26,009 bases of DNA from CAZOVB01 sp964583095 (lineage in GTDB: Bacteria; Planctomycetota; Phycisphaerae; SM23-33). Location: positions 1-26,009 of the forward strand of contig CAZOVB010000063.1 in NCBI GenBank assembly GCA_964583095.1, written 5' to 3'. The notes beneath the pieces are model-generated. The model was given only the letters and a program-made list of their open reading frames with translations. It searched no databases and was not told where the DNA came from. This document shows, piece by piece, positions 7,499-15,633 of this stretch (the first letter of the stretch is position 1; each line of letters begins with the position of its first letter). The position numbers were made by a program, and so were the translations under genes.

Positions 7499-9091
7499 TC
7501 AGCTTTCCTCGGCGGGTTCGACCGGTTCGTACACGCTGCCCAGGGCGTCGAACTTCTCATGTTCCTCGGTCGTCATGGGTACCATGTGCTCAGCCATGAG
7601 GTGTCCTCGACCCACGCGGGTGCACTTGCGGGCGTAGTCCGCGCCCAGTGCGTTCACGTCGGCCTGGATTCTGTCGGCCTTCTCGGCAAAGAGATACCCG
7701 TAGTCCGGGTCGCTGTGCAAGGGATTGGCCGGAACGTCGTGCTCCTTCCAGTCGTCTCCGTCCACCGCGTCGGAGTACCAGTCGTTGCGGTGACGCTCCA
7801 ACAGGGACGCCTTGAGTTCGCTGCCATGATCGTCCATCTCCAGGATGGGGCCCTGGTCCAGGCCGTCGCCGACCGCGAAAGTCCACTCGCGCTTGTCCGC
7901 GGCAGAGTACCAGTACGTCCGCTCGCCGTCGGCGGCGAAGTACTGCCCGTTCCACTTCCGGCTGAACTGGCTGTAGACGATCCGCTCACCGGGGGCCATC
8001 CCGGCTACGTCCTTCAGGCTCCGTGCCTCGGGCAGATCCGGACAGTCAACACCGGCTGCCTCGCAGATCGTGGGCATGATATCGGCCAGGCCGGCCGCTG
8101 CGCGAACGCTCTTGCCCTCGGGCATGAAGCCCGGAAGCCGCGCGATCAGCGGTACGCGGACCGCCCCTTCCAGCATGCATCGCTTGCCGACGCACCCGTA
8201 GTCGCCGAGCATTTCCCCGTGATCGCAGGTGAAGATAATCAGCGTGTTGTCGATCTCGTCGCCCAGGGCCTCGATGATCCGCCCGAGCAGGCTGTCAATG
8301 TACGAGACCGTCGCATGGTAGGCCGCCCGGATCCGTCGCAGCAGCAGGTCGTCGCCTCCCGATGCCGCCTCTTCCATCCACTTGTAGCGGTTCTGGAACA
8401 GGTTGGCCCGGCAGCGGTAGTCCCGGAAGTTGGCCGGGCGAAGCGGATGCGGCATCTCGTTGGGCCGAAACAGGAAGTTCCACGGATACGGAACCGCCCA
8501 GGGCGGGTGCGGGTCCCCATAGTGCGCGCAGAGCAGGAAGGGCTTGTCCTTGTCCCGCCTGGCCAGGAAGTCCTCGCAGTGACGCGTGACCCAGTTGCTT
8601 CGGCTCAGTTCCACGTCATGGCCTCGCTCGTGGGGGATGTAGTAGTTTTCGCTGGAGGGCCCCCGCGGCTCGGAGCACCAGTGCTGGCCCTGCTGCTCCC
8701 ACCAGGCGTAATAGTCCTTCCAGTCGAGCCATTCATCGAAGCCTTTGCGGTTTCCCTCAACTCCATTGGGCCCAAAGCGGGAGTACTGCTTGCCGTAGCC
8801 GCAGGTCTGATACCCCGCCTGGTGGAGCAGCGTGGCGAAATCGGGCAGGTCCAGACCTGCGTGGCCGCAGTTGTCGCTCGATCCCGCCCGGTGGGGGACC
8901 ACGCCGGTGGAGATCGTCCCGCGGGCGGGAGCACAGACCGGGCAGGGGGTGTAGGCCCGGCGGAAGCTGGTGCCCTCGGTGGCCAGGCGGTCCAGGACCG
9001 GCGTCCGGCAGAGGGGATTGTCCCAGGCGTGAATGGTATCGGTACGTTGCTGATCGGTGACGATCATCAGCACATTGGGTTGATTGGCCAC
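7499..9091 (-). CDS. Sulfatase, C-A-P-A-R type (first gene of operon)
   Basis: Formylglycine sulfatase of 530 aa. Cys53 in CPVCAPAR is the predicted formylglycine, with D13 and Q14 in TDQQRTDT and a matching TCDHGEMLGDYG segment. It is paralogous along its whole length to the sulfatase at 3583-5205 (shared blocks listed there). The start is GTG at 9089-9091, chosen because AAAGGAG lies about five bases upstream. There is no export signal, so the enzyme is predicted to be cytoplasmic or exported by an unseen route. As first gene of the three-gene operon it is 20 bp from the glycosidase, pointing to stepwise removal of sulfate and sugar from one substrate. The duplicated pair probably attacks two different sulfate positions. 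Confidence 0.93.
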   Translation of the reverse strand: MANQPNVLMIVTDQQRTDTIHAWDNPLCRTPVLDRLATEGTSFRRAYTPCPVCAPARGTISTGVVPHRAGSSDNCGHAGLDLPDFATLLHQAGYQTCGYGKQYSRFGPNGVEGNRKGFDEWLDWKDYYAWWEQQGQHWCSEPRGPSSENYYIPHERGHDVELSRSNWVTRHCEDFLARRDKDKPFLLCAHYGDPHPPWAVPYPWNFLFRPNEMPHPLRPANFRDYRCRANLFQNRYKWMEEAASGGDDLLLRRIRAAYHATVSYIDSLLGRIIEALGDEIDNTLIIFTCDHGEMLGDYGCVGKRCMLEGAVRVPLIARLPGFMPEGKSVRAAAGLADIMPTICEAAGVDCPDLPEARSLKDVAGMAPGERIVYSQFSRKWNGQYFAADGERTYWYSAADKREWTFAVGDGLDQGPILEMDDHGSELKASLLERHRNDWYSDAVDGDDWKEHDVPANPLHSDPDYGYLFAEKADRIQADVNALGADYARKCTRVGRGHLMAEHMVPMTTEEHEKFDALGSVYEPVEPAEES

Positions 9092-9162
9092 GGAGGCTCC
9101 TTTCGCAGAGGCAAGTCAACTGCAGCTTCGGAAAGAAACACTCTACCGCCAATCGCCCGCAG

Positions 9163-9192
9163 GTGAGTATCAGAATGCGGAATCCTGTTAGC
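9163..9192 (-). promoter_or_regulatory. Weak promoter candidate for sulfatase-glycosidase operon
   Basis: On the minus strand, TTGGCT is followed after 18 bases by GATACT, each matching four of six consensus positions. It is the best pair seen in the 276-bp divergent spacer 9092-9367. That spacer also holds an imperfect stem around 9227-9253 (TTACC pairing with GGTAA around an ACGCGCGT core), which could be an operator. No gene or tRNA is seen there. Confidence 0.22.
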
Positions 9193-9367
9193 CAAAAGCG
9201 CAAAGACCTCGAATCCGCAGGCCTCTTTACCCCCACGCGCGTCGGCGGTAAGATAGGCAAAACAGTTCATTGCATCTGGAAGGGAGAAAGATTTTGGGCG
9301 ACAGATACATTTCCTCTCCGGCGGGTCAAAGCCCAGGCAACTGCACAGAAGCAGGCAGGGCGTCCTC

Positions 9368-10432
9368 ATGAGTGACCCGGACCTTCGCAGCCTGGAATTC
9401 GACTCGGTCGAGACGGCCGAGAACGTCGACCTTCAGCGTCGGCTGGCCGGAATGGGGCTTCGCCTGGTGGCGGGTATCCTGGATTCCTTGATCGTGTTTC
9501 TGATTTTTCTCGTGCTGTTCCTGATGCTTATGTTCTGGACCAGCGACAGCCCGTTGGATCGTATGTACAGGGACGGCTCGTTCTGGCCGTTGATCGTTTT
9601 CCATTTGCTTGTTTTTGGAATCTACTGGGGATACTTCACGTTGTTTGAGTTGCTCTCGGGCAGGACGCCCGGCAAGAAGACACAGTCTCTGCGTATCGCC
9701 CGGTTGGACGGGGGGCCCCTGCGGGCTACCGACATTCTGATTCGCAACCTGCTGCGCGTTATCGATTCCCAGCCGGCCAATACCTACATCCTGGGCGGAG
9801 TAGCGATGTTCATCTCGCGTCGCAGCCAGCGCCTGGGCGATCTGGCGGCGGGGACGGTCGTGGTCAACGAGCGACTGGGCCGCGGATCGGAAGCTTCCAT
9901 GGAAGTTCCCCAGGCCTCGCAGCTGGAAGAGGAGGCAGAGACCGTCCTGACCCCGGAGGAGGTGGAGCTCATCCAGAAGTATCGTCAGCGCATGGACCAG
10001 TTGGATGCAGCCACGCGCGATCGAGTCGCCAGGCAGCTCTTGTTGCCCATCCTTCGCAATCATCGCGACCAGGTGCAGATCCCTCCCGGCTCGGACTATC
10101 AGACCTACGAGCGATTGTGTTTCGACCTCCTGGCCGGACGAGCCGAAAGCTTCGAGTCCGCCGACAGCAATGAAAGGAATATTCTGCTGACCCCGGAGGA
10201 GGTGGAGGTCATCGAGCGATATCGTCAGCGTTTAAAGCGGTGGGAGGACCCCCTTCGGGAGCGAGTCGCCAGGCAGCTCTTGTTGCCCATCCTTCGCAAT
10301 CATCGCGACCAGGTGCAGATCCCTCCCGGCTCGGACTATCAGACCTACGAGCGATTGTGTTTCGACCTCCTGGCCGGGCGTACCGCCCGGGGCGCCAGCC
10401 GCTCCGCCCGGCCCTGGGAGGTGCCGAGATGA
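9368..10432 (+). CDS. RDD family membrane protein with duplicated C-terminal module
   Basis: A 354-aa inner-membrane protein. The N-terminal half is an RDD domain: RLVAGILD (32-39) begins helix one (to about 57), helix two spans about 72-95, and SGRTPGKK-x-x-SLRI (97-110) is the hallmark loop, followed by a third hydrophobic stretch near 138-150. The C-terminal half is soluble and holds two copies of a ~65-residue module (194-258 and 274-338, period 80 residues) that begin LTPEEVE and end YERLCFDLLAGR. The second parts of the copies are identical in DNA. RDD proteins are multi-pass membrane proteins of mostly unknown role, some linked to transport. The start has a modest AGGCAGGG seven bases upstream. 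The stop overlaps the next ATG, so it is co-translated with the SpoIIM-family gene. Confidence 0.9.
   Translation: MSDPDLRSLEFDSVETAENVDLQRRLAGMGLRLVAGILDSLIVFLIFLVLFLMLMFWTSDSPLDRMYRDGSFWPLIVFHLLVFGIYWGYFTLFELLSGRTPGKKTQSLRIARLDGGPLRATDILIRNLLRVIDSQPANTYILGGVAMFISRRSQRLGDLAAGTVVVNERLGRGSEASMEVPQASQLEEEAETVLTPEEVELIQKYRQRMDQLDAATRDRVARQLLLPILRNHRDQVQIPPGSDYQTYERLCFDLLAGRAESFESADSNERNILLTPEEVEVIERYRQRLKRWEDPLRERVARQLLLPILRNHRDQVQIPPGSDYQTYERLCFDLLAGRTARGASRSARPWEVPR
9947..10137 (+). repeat. Intragenic direct repeat, copy 1
   Basis: First copy of a direct repeat within the RDD gene, offset from copy 2 by exactly 240 bp (80 codons). Its first 21 bases match copy 2 except near the end, bases ~9968-10021 are diverged, and 10022-10137 (116 bp) are identical to 10262-10377. 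Confidence 0.95.
10187..10377 (+). repeat. Intragenic direct repeat, copy 2
   Basis: Second copy of the 80-codon repeat. The 116-bp 3' part (10262-10377) is identical to copy 1, while the middle is diverged in both DNA and protein. Because one half drifted and the other is exact even at silent sites, recent gene conversion or an unequal exchange is more likely than a single recent duplication. Confidence 0.95.
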
Positions 10433-11418
10433 AAGCCGAGAGCTTCATCCAGAGCCGAAAGGAGCACTGGCAGCGAGCCAAGGAACTGATTGTCCGGGGC
10501 AGAAAGGGCCTGGGCAAACTCTCCCAGGAGGACCTTCGCGAACTGACGCATCTGTATTCGTCTCTGACGGTGGACGTCGCCCGCGCGCGGATGTATCAAC
10601 TGGATTCCAGGATGCGCGAAAACCTCAACGCCCTGGCGATGGGCGCACACAGTCTGCTCTATCGTCCTCCGGCCAGGCCTCTCTGGGCTCGGGTGTGGCG
10701 CTTTGTCACCACCGGTTATCCGAGGCTGTTTCGGAAAATGAAGCCCTGGATGCTGCTCTCGACGCTGCTGTTTTTTCTCTCGGCCCTGGGGAGTTACGCG
10801 GTGGTTCGCGACAGGCCCAGCATGGCCTATGTTCTGCTTCCGGCAGGGTTGGATGTCCAGCCCGGGCGGGAGGTCGTGGGCGAGGACGTCAGCCGGCGTT
10901 ATCGAAACATGCCCCCGGCCCTGATGAACACGCAGATCACGCTGAACAACATACAGGTGGCGTTCCTGGCCTTTGCTGCCGGGATCCTGCTGGGGCTGGG
11001 CACGTTGTATGTGCTGCTTGTCAACGGCATCATGTTGGGGACGTTCTTCGCCCACTTCACGAATCATTCCCTGGCGTGGGAGGTCTGGTCCTTTTTGACG
11101 CCCCACGGGGCCCTGGAGATTTTCGCGATTCTCGTTTCGGCCTGTGCGGGTCTTCGTCTGGGCCTGAGTGCGGTACTTCCGGGCCAGTTGACACGGGGAG
11201 AATCTTTACGCCAAGGGGCCCGGGAAGCGGTCCTGCTGCTTCTGGGCACGGTACCGATGTTCATCCTGGCCGGGGCGGTCGAATCGTACGTCACTCCGTC
11301 CTATCTTCCCGGGGGAGTGAAGATCCTCCTGGGCCTGTCGCTTCTGGGTGCGACGCTGGCGTATCTGCTGGTCTGCGGGAGATGCAAGGAGGCTCCCGAG
11401 ACGAATTGTAGCGGGTGA
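10429..11418 (+). CDS. Stage II sporulation protein M (SpoIIM) family membrane protein
   Basis: A 329-aa integral membrane protein of the SpoIIM/DUF95 family. A charged cytoplasmic N-terminus of about 105 residues (KAESFIQSRKEHW start is typical) precedes helix one at 107-125. The family core follows: NNIQVAFLAFAAGILLGLGT with VNGIMLG, then PHGALEIFAILVSACAGLRLG, and two C-terminal helices. ATG at 10429 overlaps the RDD stop as ATGA, so translation is coupled. In spore formers SpoIIM works in septal peptidoglycan remodelling, but this clade does not form spores and the family is widely found beside RDD, MoxR and DUF58 genes. A role in an envelope complex is an inference from that context. Confidence 0.9.
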   Translation: MKAESFIQSRKEHWQRAKELIVRGRKGLGKLSQEDLRELTHLYSSLTVDVARARMYQLDSRMRENLNALAMGAHSLLYRPPARPLWARVWRFVTTGYPRLFRKMKPWMLLSTLLFFLSALGSYAVVRDRPSMAYVLLPAGLDVQPGREVVGEDVSRRYRNMPPALMNTQITLNNIQVAFLAFAAGILLGLGTLYVLLVNGIMLGTFFAHFTNHSLAWEVWSFLTPHGALEIFAILVSACAGLRLGLSAVLPGQLTRGESLRQGAREAVLLLLGTVPMFILAGAVESYVTPSYLPGGVKILLGLSLLGATLAYLLVCGRCKEAPETNCSG

Positions 11419-11438
11419 CAAAGCTCTTTTTCTGTCAC
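11415..11438. terminator. Weak hairpin between convergent genes
   Basis: GTGACA (11415-11420) and TGTCAC (11433-11438) form a six-bp stem around a T-rich loop, between the SpoIIM stop (overlapping it) and the convergent DUF58 stop at 11444. It is short and may only partly terminate transcription. Confidence 0.3.
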
Positions 11439-11443
11439 TCACT

Positions 11444-12754
11444 CTAGAGGCGATGGTTTGACTTGATCCGGAGATAGTGGTCGACCAGGGACGTCATCAG
11501 TTGGCCGGGGGGCACGTCGAGCACATCCACGCCCGAACGCCGCATAGCGGCCAGGGCTTCCTGCCGGCTCTTGAGCATATCCACGGCAACGGCCTTGGCA
11601 AATGGGTCGGTCGCCTGCCCAAGCCGAGCCCCGGCCAAGCGGGTCAATTGCGGGTCCCCCAGGGTCACCGCCAGGGGCAGGTGCCTTCGGGCGAACCTGG
11701 CCACGTAGGACAGCAGGACTCCGCTGGCCTGGCGATCCAGCACGTCGGTGAGGATACACAACAGGCTTCGTTTGCGGTTGCGCAGCGACAAGAAACGGCA
11801 GGCCATGGCGTAGTCGGATTCGACCTTCCGCGAATGAAGCTTGTACAACTCATCCGCAGCGGTTGGGATGTTGCTCAGACCCCGCATGGGGGGGACATAG
11901 CTTTCAATCCTGTCGTTGAATGCCAGCAGGCTCAGGTAATCCCCTTGGCGCAGAACCACGTAGGAGAGCATCAGGGCGGCATCGACCAGGCAGTCCAGGC
12001 GTGTCATCTTTTCAAAACGTCCTGCCGTTGCCCGCCCGGTATCGATGGCGATCAGGACGTTCTGTCGCTGCTCCGGCTGGAAGTTACGGACGATCGGCTC
12101 GGCGCGCCGGGCGGTGGCTTTCCAGTCGACGACTGAAAGCGGGTCGCCGTGTTCGTAGTCCCGGAGAGACTCGAACTCGTCGCCCTGTCCCATTCGACGC
12201 ATTCGACCCAGGCCCCGGGCGAATTGCATATTCCGCCGGATGCGGATCTCGAAGGTCTGGAAATTCCGCAGGTTGGGGTAGACCCGGATGGGGTCTTCCT
12301 GGCCCCAGGCGGTCTGTCGCCACCAGAAGCCCATGAACGACATCAGCCGAACGTCCAGCCGCTTGAGCGTGAAATCACCACGAACCGCCGGGGTAACCGT
12401 AAAGGGAATGTCTCCCCGGGCACCGGCTTGGACCGTCGCTGACCGCGAGGGGCTATCCGGGACGAACGCTTCGGGCCAGTTCTCGGCCAACTGAATGCGC
12501 CGGGTAGCCGACGAGTTGTTCTCGATGTGGTAATCCACCCGGGCCGGGACATTCAGCGAAAACTTCTTGGGCAGACGCCGCCGGATCCGCAGCGAAGCGA
12601 GCTTCGGAAGTGTCACCAGATCCAACAGGCAAAGCACTGCGATCATGCACACCCAGGCAAACGCCACCACCAGCAGCAATGGAATCAGCGCGCTCAAGGC
12701 CAGCAGGACCGAGCCGATCAGCAAAGCGACGACCGTTTGTCGCGAAGGGATCAT
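11444..12754 (-). CDS. DUF58 family protein with vWA-like fold
   Basis: A 436-aa membrane-anchored protein. Two hydrophobic segments lie at about 8-27 and 28-48, then a beta-rich region of about 100 residues, then the DUF58 hallmark EFESLRDYEHGDP (193-205) with VDWKATARR. A von Willebrand A-like domain follows, with a metal-site-like AIDTGRAT (D238; DxSxS is altered to DTGRA). DUF58 proteins typically pair with MoxR AAA+ ATPases, which are thought to remodel or load metal onto vWA partners. Its ATG abuts the MoxR TAG directly, so translation is coupled. It is last in the minus-strand arm and converges with SpoIIM. Physiological role unknown. Confidence 0.9.
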   Translation of the reverse strand: MIPSRQTVVALLIGSVLLALSALIPLLLVVAFAWVCMIAVLCLLDLVTLPKLASLRIRRRLPKKFSLNVPARVDYHIENNSSATRRIQLAENWPEAFVPDSPSRSATVQAGARGDIPFTVTPAVRGDFTLKRLDVRLMSFMGFWWRQTAWGQEDPIRVYPNLRNFQTFEIRIRRNMQFARGLGRMRRMGQGDEFESLRDYEHGDPLSVVDWKATARRAEPIVRNFQPEQRQNVLIAIDTGRATAGRFEKMTRLDCLVDAALMLSYVVLRQGDYLSLLAFNDRIESYVPPMRGLSNIPTAADELYKLHSRKVESDYAMACRFLSLRNRKRSLLCILTDVLDRQASGVLLSYVARFARRHLPLAVTLGDPQLTRLAGARLGQATDPFAKAVAVDMLKSRQEALAAMRRSGVDVLDVPPGQLMTSLVDHYLRIKSNHRL

Positions 12755-13711
12755 CTACCGGGGGACCTCGACCTCGGCCAGGAGCTTGTGAAGGATCTCG
12801 TACTGGTTTCGTCCCTCCACTTCCGCCTCGGGAAGCAGCAACAGGCGATGGGCCAGGGCGGCAGGAGCAATGGCCTTGACGTCATCGGGCGTGACATAAT
12901 CTCGTCCGGCCAGCAGCGCCGCGCCCTGGGAGGCCTGGAAGAGCATCACCCCGGCCCGGGGAGAGGCCCCCAGTGAAACGCCGGGTGTCTCCCGTGTGCG
13001 CCGCACCAGCGAGGTGATGTAATCCCGCACGCTGGGCTCGACCTGCACCCGGAGGTGTGCATCACGAATCTGCTCCAGCTCCTGGGCGCAGAAGACTTCC
13101 TCGATCTGCATGGATTCCAGGTCGGCCGGGTCCAGGCCCTCCGCGGCCAGATCCAGAATGCGCCTCTCCATTTCCTCCTGCGGGTAGGGGACCCGGATCT
13201 TCAGCAGGAAGCGGTCGATCTCCGCCTCGGGCAGGGCGTAGGTCCCTTCGAATTCCACGGGGTTCTGGGTGGCCAGAACGGTGAAGACCTTCGACATCGG
13301 ATAGCTCACCCCGTCGACGGTGACCTGGCGTTCCTGCATGGCCTCGAGAAGGGCCGATTGCGTCTTGGCCGGCGCCCGGTTGATCTCGTCGGCCAAAACG
13401 ATGTCGGCAAAGATCGGGCCCTTGCGGAAGGTGAACCGGCTGCTCTTGGTCTCGAAGATATTGACACCGGTAATGTCCGAGGGCATCAGGTCGGGCGTCA
13501 ACTGAATTCGCCCGAACCGGGCGCCGGTCAGAAGCGACAGCAGACGGGCGGCCAGGGTTTTGGCCGTGCCGGGAACGCCTTCCAGCAGGGCATGACCTCC
13601 CGTGATCATGCAGACGATCAACTGGTCGATCGCTTCTTCCTGCCCGACAATCCATCGGGTCATCTGCTCACGCAGACGCATGACGTGCTCATGGGCCTGT
13701 TGGATATCCAT
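12755..13711 (-). CDS. MoxR family AAA+ ATPase
   Basis: A 318-aa MoxR-type AAA+ ATPase, cytosolic, expected to act as a chaperone on the neighbouring vWA-like protein. Walker A is GVPGTAKT (45-52), Walker B is VLADEIN (105-111) and sensor 1 is TQNPVEFEGTYALPEAEIDRF (N150 onward); the AAA lid (SLGASPRAGVMLFQAS...) is at the C-terminus. The start is the ATG at 13709-13711 (MDIQQAHEHV). The frame stays open upstream but that part overlaps the preceding gene and is not family-like. The start lies 23 bp inside the end of the DUF4350 gene, and the stop abuts the DUF58 start, consistent with a tightly coupled operon. Confidence 0.95.
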   Translation of the reverse strand: MDIQQAHEHVMRLREQMTRWIVGQEEAIDQLIVCMITGGHALLEGVPGTAKTLAARLLSLLTGARFGRIQLTPDLMPSDITGVNIFETKSSRFTFRKGPIFADIVLADEINRAPAKTQSALLEAMQERQVTVDGVSYPMSKVFTVLATQNPVEFEGTYALPEAEIDRFLLKIRVPYPQEEMERRILDLAAEGLDPADLESMQIEEVFCAQELEQIRDAHLRVQVEPSVRDYITSLVRRTRETPGVSLGASPRAGVMLFQASQGAALLAGRDYVTPDDVKAIAPAALAHRLLLLPEAEVEGRNQYEILHKLLAEVEVPR

Positions 13712-14897
13712 CTTCCAGCTCACTTTCCAGTTTTTGTAAGGAGTCCAGGGCGCGTCGAAACTCTTTTCGGGAGACCTTGGATTTGGCCAGGACATTTCGG
13801 CATCGGACAAGGGCGTCGGTGACCTGCTCAGCCCGGACTGCGGTGACACGTTCCAGGCTGCGGGCCAGTCGGGTATCATCGACGACGGGCGGGAGGTTTA
13901 CCATTCGGCACAGCCGATTTCGCAGCCATTGATACAACAACTCGAGGCCCAGGCGGTACGCGCCGGCCTTGCTGTAGGTCGCCCCTACGCTTCGGGCCAG
14001 GGCGGCCTTGGTGTGCGTCTTGTCGGTACGAGGCCGATGGCGGTAGCCGAATCTGCGTCCCCGATTCCACAGCCAAAGCAGAGCGGCGAAGGTGCACAGG
14101 AAGATTCCCCATCCCAGAGGGGTATCGGCCAGGAACGACAGCGTCGCTATCATCCCTCCCTTGCCCGGCTGAAAGGGGTACTCGTGGAAGGCCAGTTCTC
14201 TTGCCTCGGACGTATCGCGAAGATAGGCGGCCAGGTTGGCACCGACCAGGGCATTGTCGGCCTGGTCGATCATCGCATTGGAGAACATTCCCATGTCGGC
14301 GATCAGGATCAGCCTTCCCTGGCCAAGCGACCTCTGGGCGATCTGGACCCCTTGGCTGGTGGCCAGCAGGCACAGATCTTCCCCGTCAATCTGCAGCGAT
14401 GTCCCTTTTGTCCGCACCCGGTCCACGTTTCTGGCCAGGGGCGCGTCCCGCTGGTCGGCCGGAATTCTCTGGGCCCTCTGACCGTCTTGCCAGGTCAAGA
14501 CCTCTGCGGGGGCCAGGTCCGACAGTTTCAACTGATCCATTACCTCCGGCGTGGTCACAAGCGTTCCTCCCCGGTCGAGCCATTGTTCGATCGCCCGGGA
14601 TTCGCCCTTGGGTGAAGAAGTCGGAATGGGCATGGCCGCGACGATGATGACATCGTACTGAGCCAACGAGTCGGGCAGCAGCGGAAAGTAGTTCCTGGCC
14701 AGAGGGAACTCCAACTTCTCCAGGAGGCGATACCACCCCAGCAGACCGCTATCCGAGGCGACCTCCGTCGAGGGCGGCGACCATATATCCCTGCCTGGGC
14801 GGCGCCGGTCCCCGCCAATCCACACAAGCCCCAAGACGGTCAGGACTCCCAGCAGAGCCAGAATGATCAAATCGAATTTACTGTGAGTCCGGGCCAA
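13689..14897 (-). CDS. DUF4350 domain membrane protein
   Basis: About 402 aa. An N-terminal helix (KFDLIILALLGVLTVLGLVWIGG, about 8-28) anchors a large extracytoplasmic domain. That domain carries the DUF4350 pattern: SGLLGWYRLLEKLEFPL, a YDVIIVAAMP strand, IEQWLDRGGTLV and later GRLILIADMGMFSN, resembling a glutamine-amidotransferase-like Rossmann fold. A second helix near 263-285 (LGWGIFLCTFAALLWLW) leads to a basic C-terminal tail with coiled regions. The start is taken as TTG at 14895-14897, 20 bp inside the DUF4129 gene, with AGGAG ten bases upstream. The frame is open further upstream but there it only mirrors the neighbouring gene. Exact start uncertain; function unknown. Confidence 0.82.
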   Translation of the reverse strand: MARTHSKFDLIILALLGVLTVLGLVWIGGDRRRPGRDIWSPPSTEVASDSGLLGWYRLLEKLEFPLARNYFPLLPDSLAQYDVIIVAAMPIPTSSPKGESRAIEQWLDRGGTLVTTPEVMDQLKLSDLAPAEVLTWQDGQRAQRIPADQRDAPLARNVDRVRTKGTSLQIDGEDLCLLATSQGVQIAQRSLGQGRLILIADMGMFSNAMIDQADNALVGANLAAYLRDTSEARELAFHEYPFQPGKGGMIATLSFLADTPLGWGIFLCTFAALLWLWNRGRRFGYRHRPRTDKTHTKAALARSVGATYSKAGAYRLGLELLYQWLRNRLCRMVNLPPVVDDTRLARSLERVTAVRAEQVTDALVRCRNVLAKSKVSRKEFRRALDSLQKLESELEDGYPTGP

Positions 14898-15633
14898 TGG
14901 GGTCCAACTCCTCGAAACGCCGGTAAAGGTCCTTGAACTGCTCTGGCGAACACCGGCCCCAGCGGTACTGGTGTTGCTCGACACGCGAAACGAACCGCCC
15001 AAAGGCGTCCCTGTCGGTCTGACGTACAGGATACTCGCGAAGGTACTGGCCGTTGGTCTTGCTCTGGTCCCACTGGAGTCTGCCTGCTTCGGCCATCCCT
15101 TTAAGCAATGCCGAAAGCAACGCCCCCAGCGCCTGGACGTAATGTCCCCGGTCCGAAAGCGCCATCGCCCGGGAAAGCAGTTGGTCGTGCGAAACATCCT
15201 CACGACGCAACACCAGGCCCTCCTGGTCCACCCGGGCAAAGGGCTTTCTCCGATTGCCCAGGATGGCCCGGATCGCCAGCCACAGCGCCAGGCCCAACAG
15301 CAGCAGGGCGCCGATTCCCAGCAGAGCCAACACGATTTCGGCAAACGTCCCCATTCCCGAAGGCATGGCTGCGCGTCTGAGCCAGCGCTGTACCTTCTCC
15401 AGGAAGCGCGCAATCATTCCTTTCTGCTTCGGCTGGCTGTCCAGGCCCTCCTCGTCCATCACCTCCCGGAGACCATTGCGGACCTTCTCGGGTTCCGGCT
15501 CGCGGTAGACGTCCGATGCGCCCAGGGCCCAGCCGGGGCGGACCGAAAGAAACAGCAGGACCAGGTACGCTCGCGTCTTTCCAGACCGGAGGCGGCCTCT
15601 GGGGGCAGAACTACATGGTGTCTTCCGAGGCAT
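14878..15633 (-). CDS. DUF4129 domain protein
   Basis: A 251-aa protein. The N-terminus has a basic stretch and a hydrophobic core (RAYLVLLFLSVRPGWALGA) that looks like a signal peptide or anchor. A transmembrane helix (FAEIVLALLGIGALLLLGLALWLAI) is near 105-130, and the C-terminal cytoplasmic part fits DUF4129 (HDQLLSRAMALSDRGHYVQALGALLSALLKGM, then YLREYP and CSPEQFKDLYRRFEEL), as in proteins that accompany MoxR/DUF58. The start is the ATG at 15631-15633, 23 bp inside the upstream gene, with AAGAGA just before it; an earlier start would run deep into that gene. The role is probably structural in the same membrane complex, by context only. Confidence 0.82.
   Translation of the reverse strand: MPRKTPCSSAPRGRLRSGKTRAYLVLLFLSVRPGWALGASDVYREPEPEKVRNGLREVMDEEGLDSQPKQKGMIARFLEKVQRWLRRAAMPSGMGTFAEIVLALLGIGALLLLGLALWLAIRAILGNRRKPFARVDQEGLVLRREDVSHDQLLSRAMALSDRGHYVQALGALLSALLKGMAEAGRLQWDQSKTNGQYLREYPVRQTDRDAFGRFVSRVEQHQYRWGRCSPEQFKDLYRRFEELDPIGPDSQ

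Noticed and set aside
5232..7637. 801-residue open frame antisense to the glycosidase
   Set aside because: Same explanation; the opposite strand has motifs, RBS and operon spacing, and this frame has none.
13712..13879. N-terminal extension of MoxR in the same open frame
   Set aside because: It lies inside the DUF4350 gene, and family members start near MDIQQAHEHV, which has an ATG.
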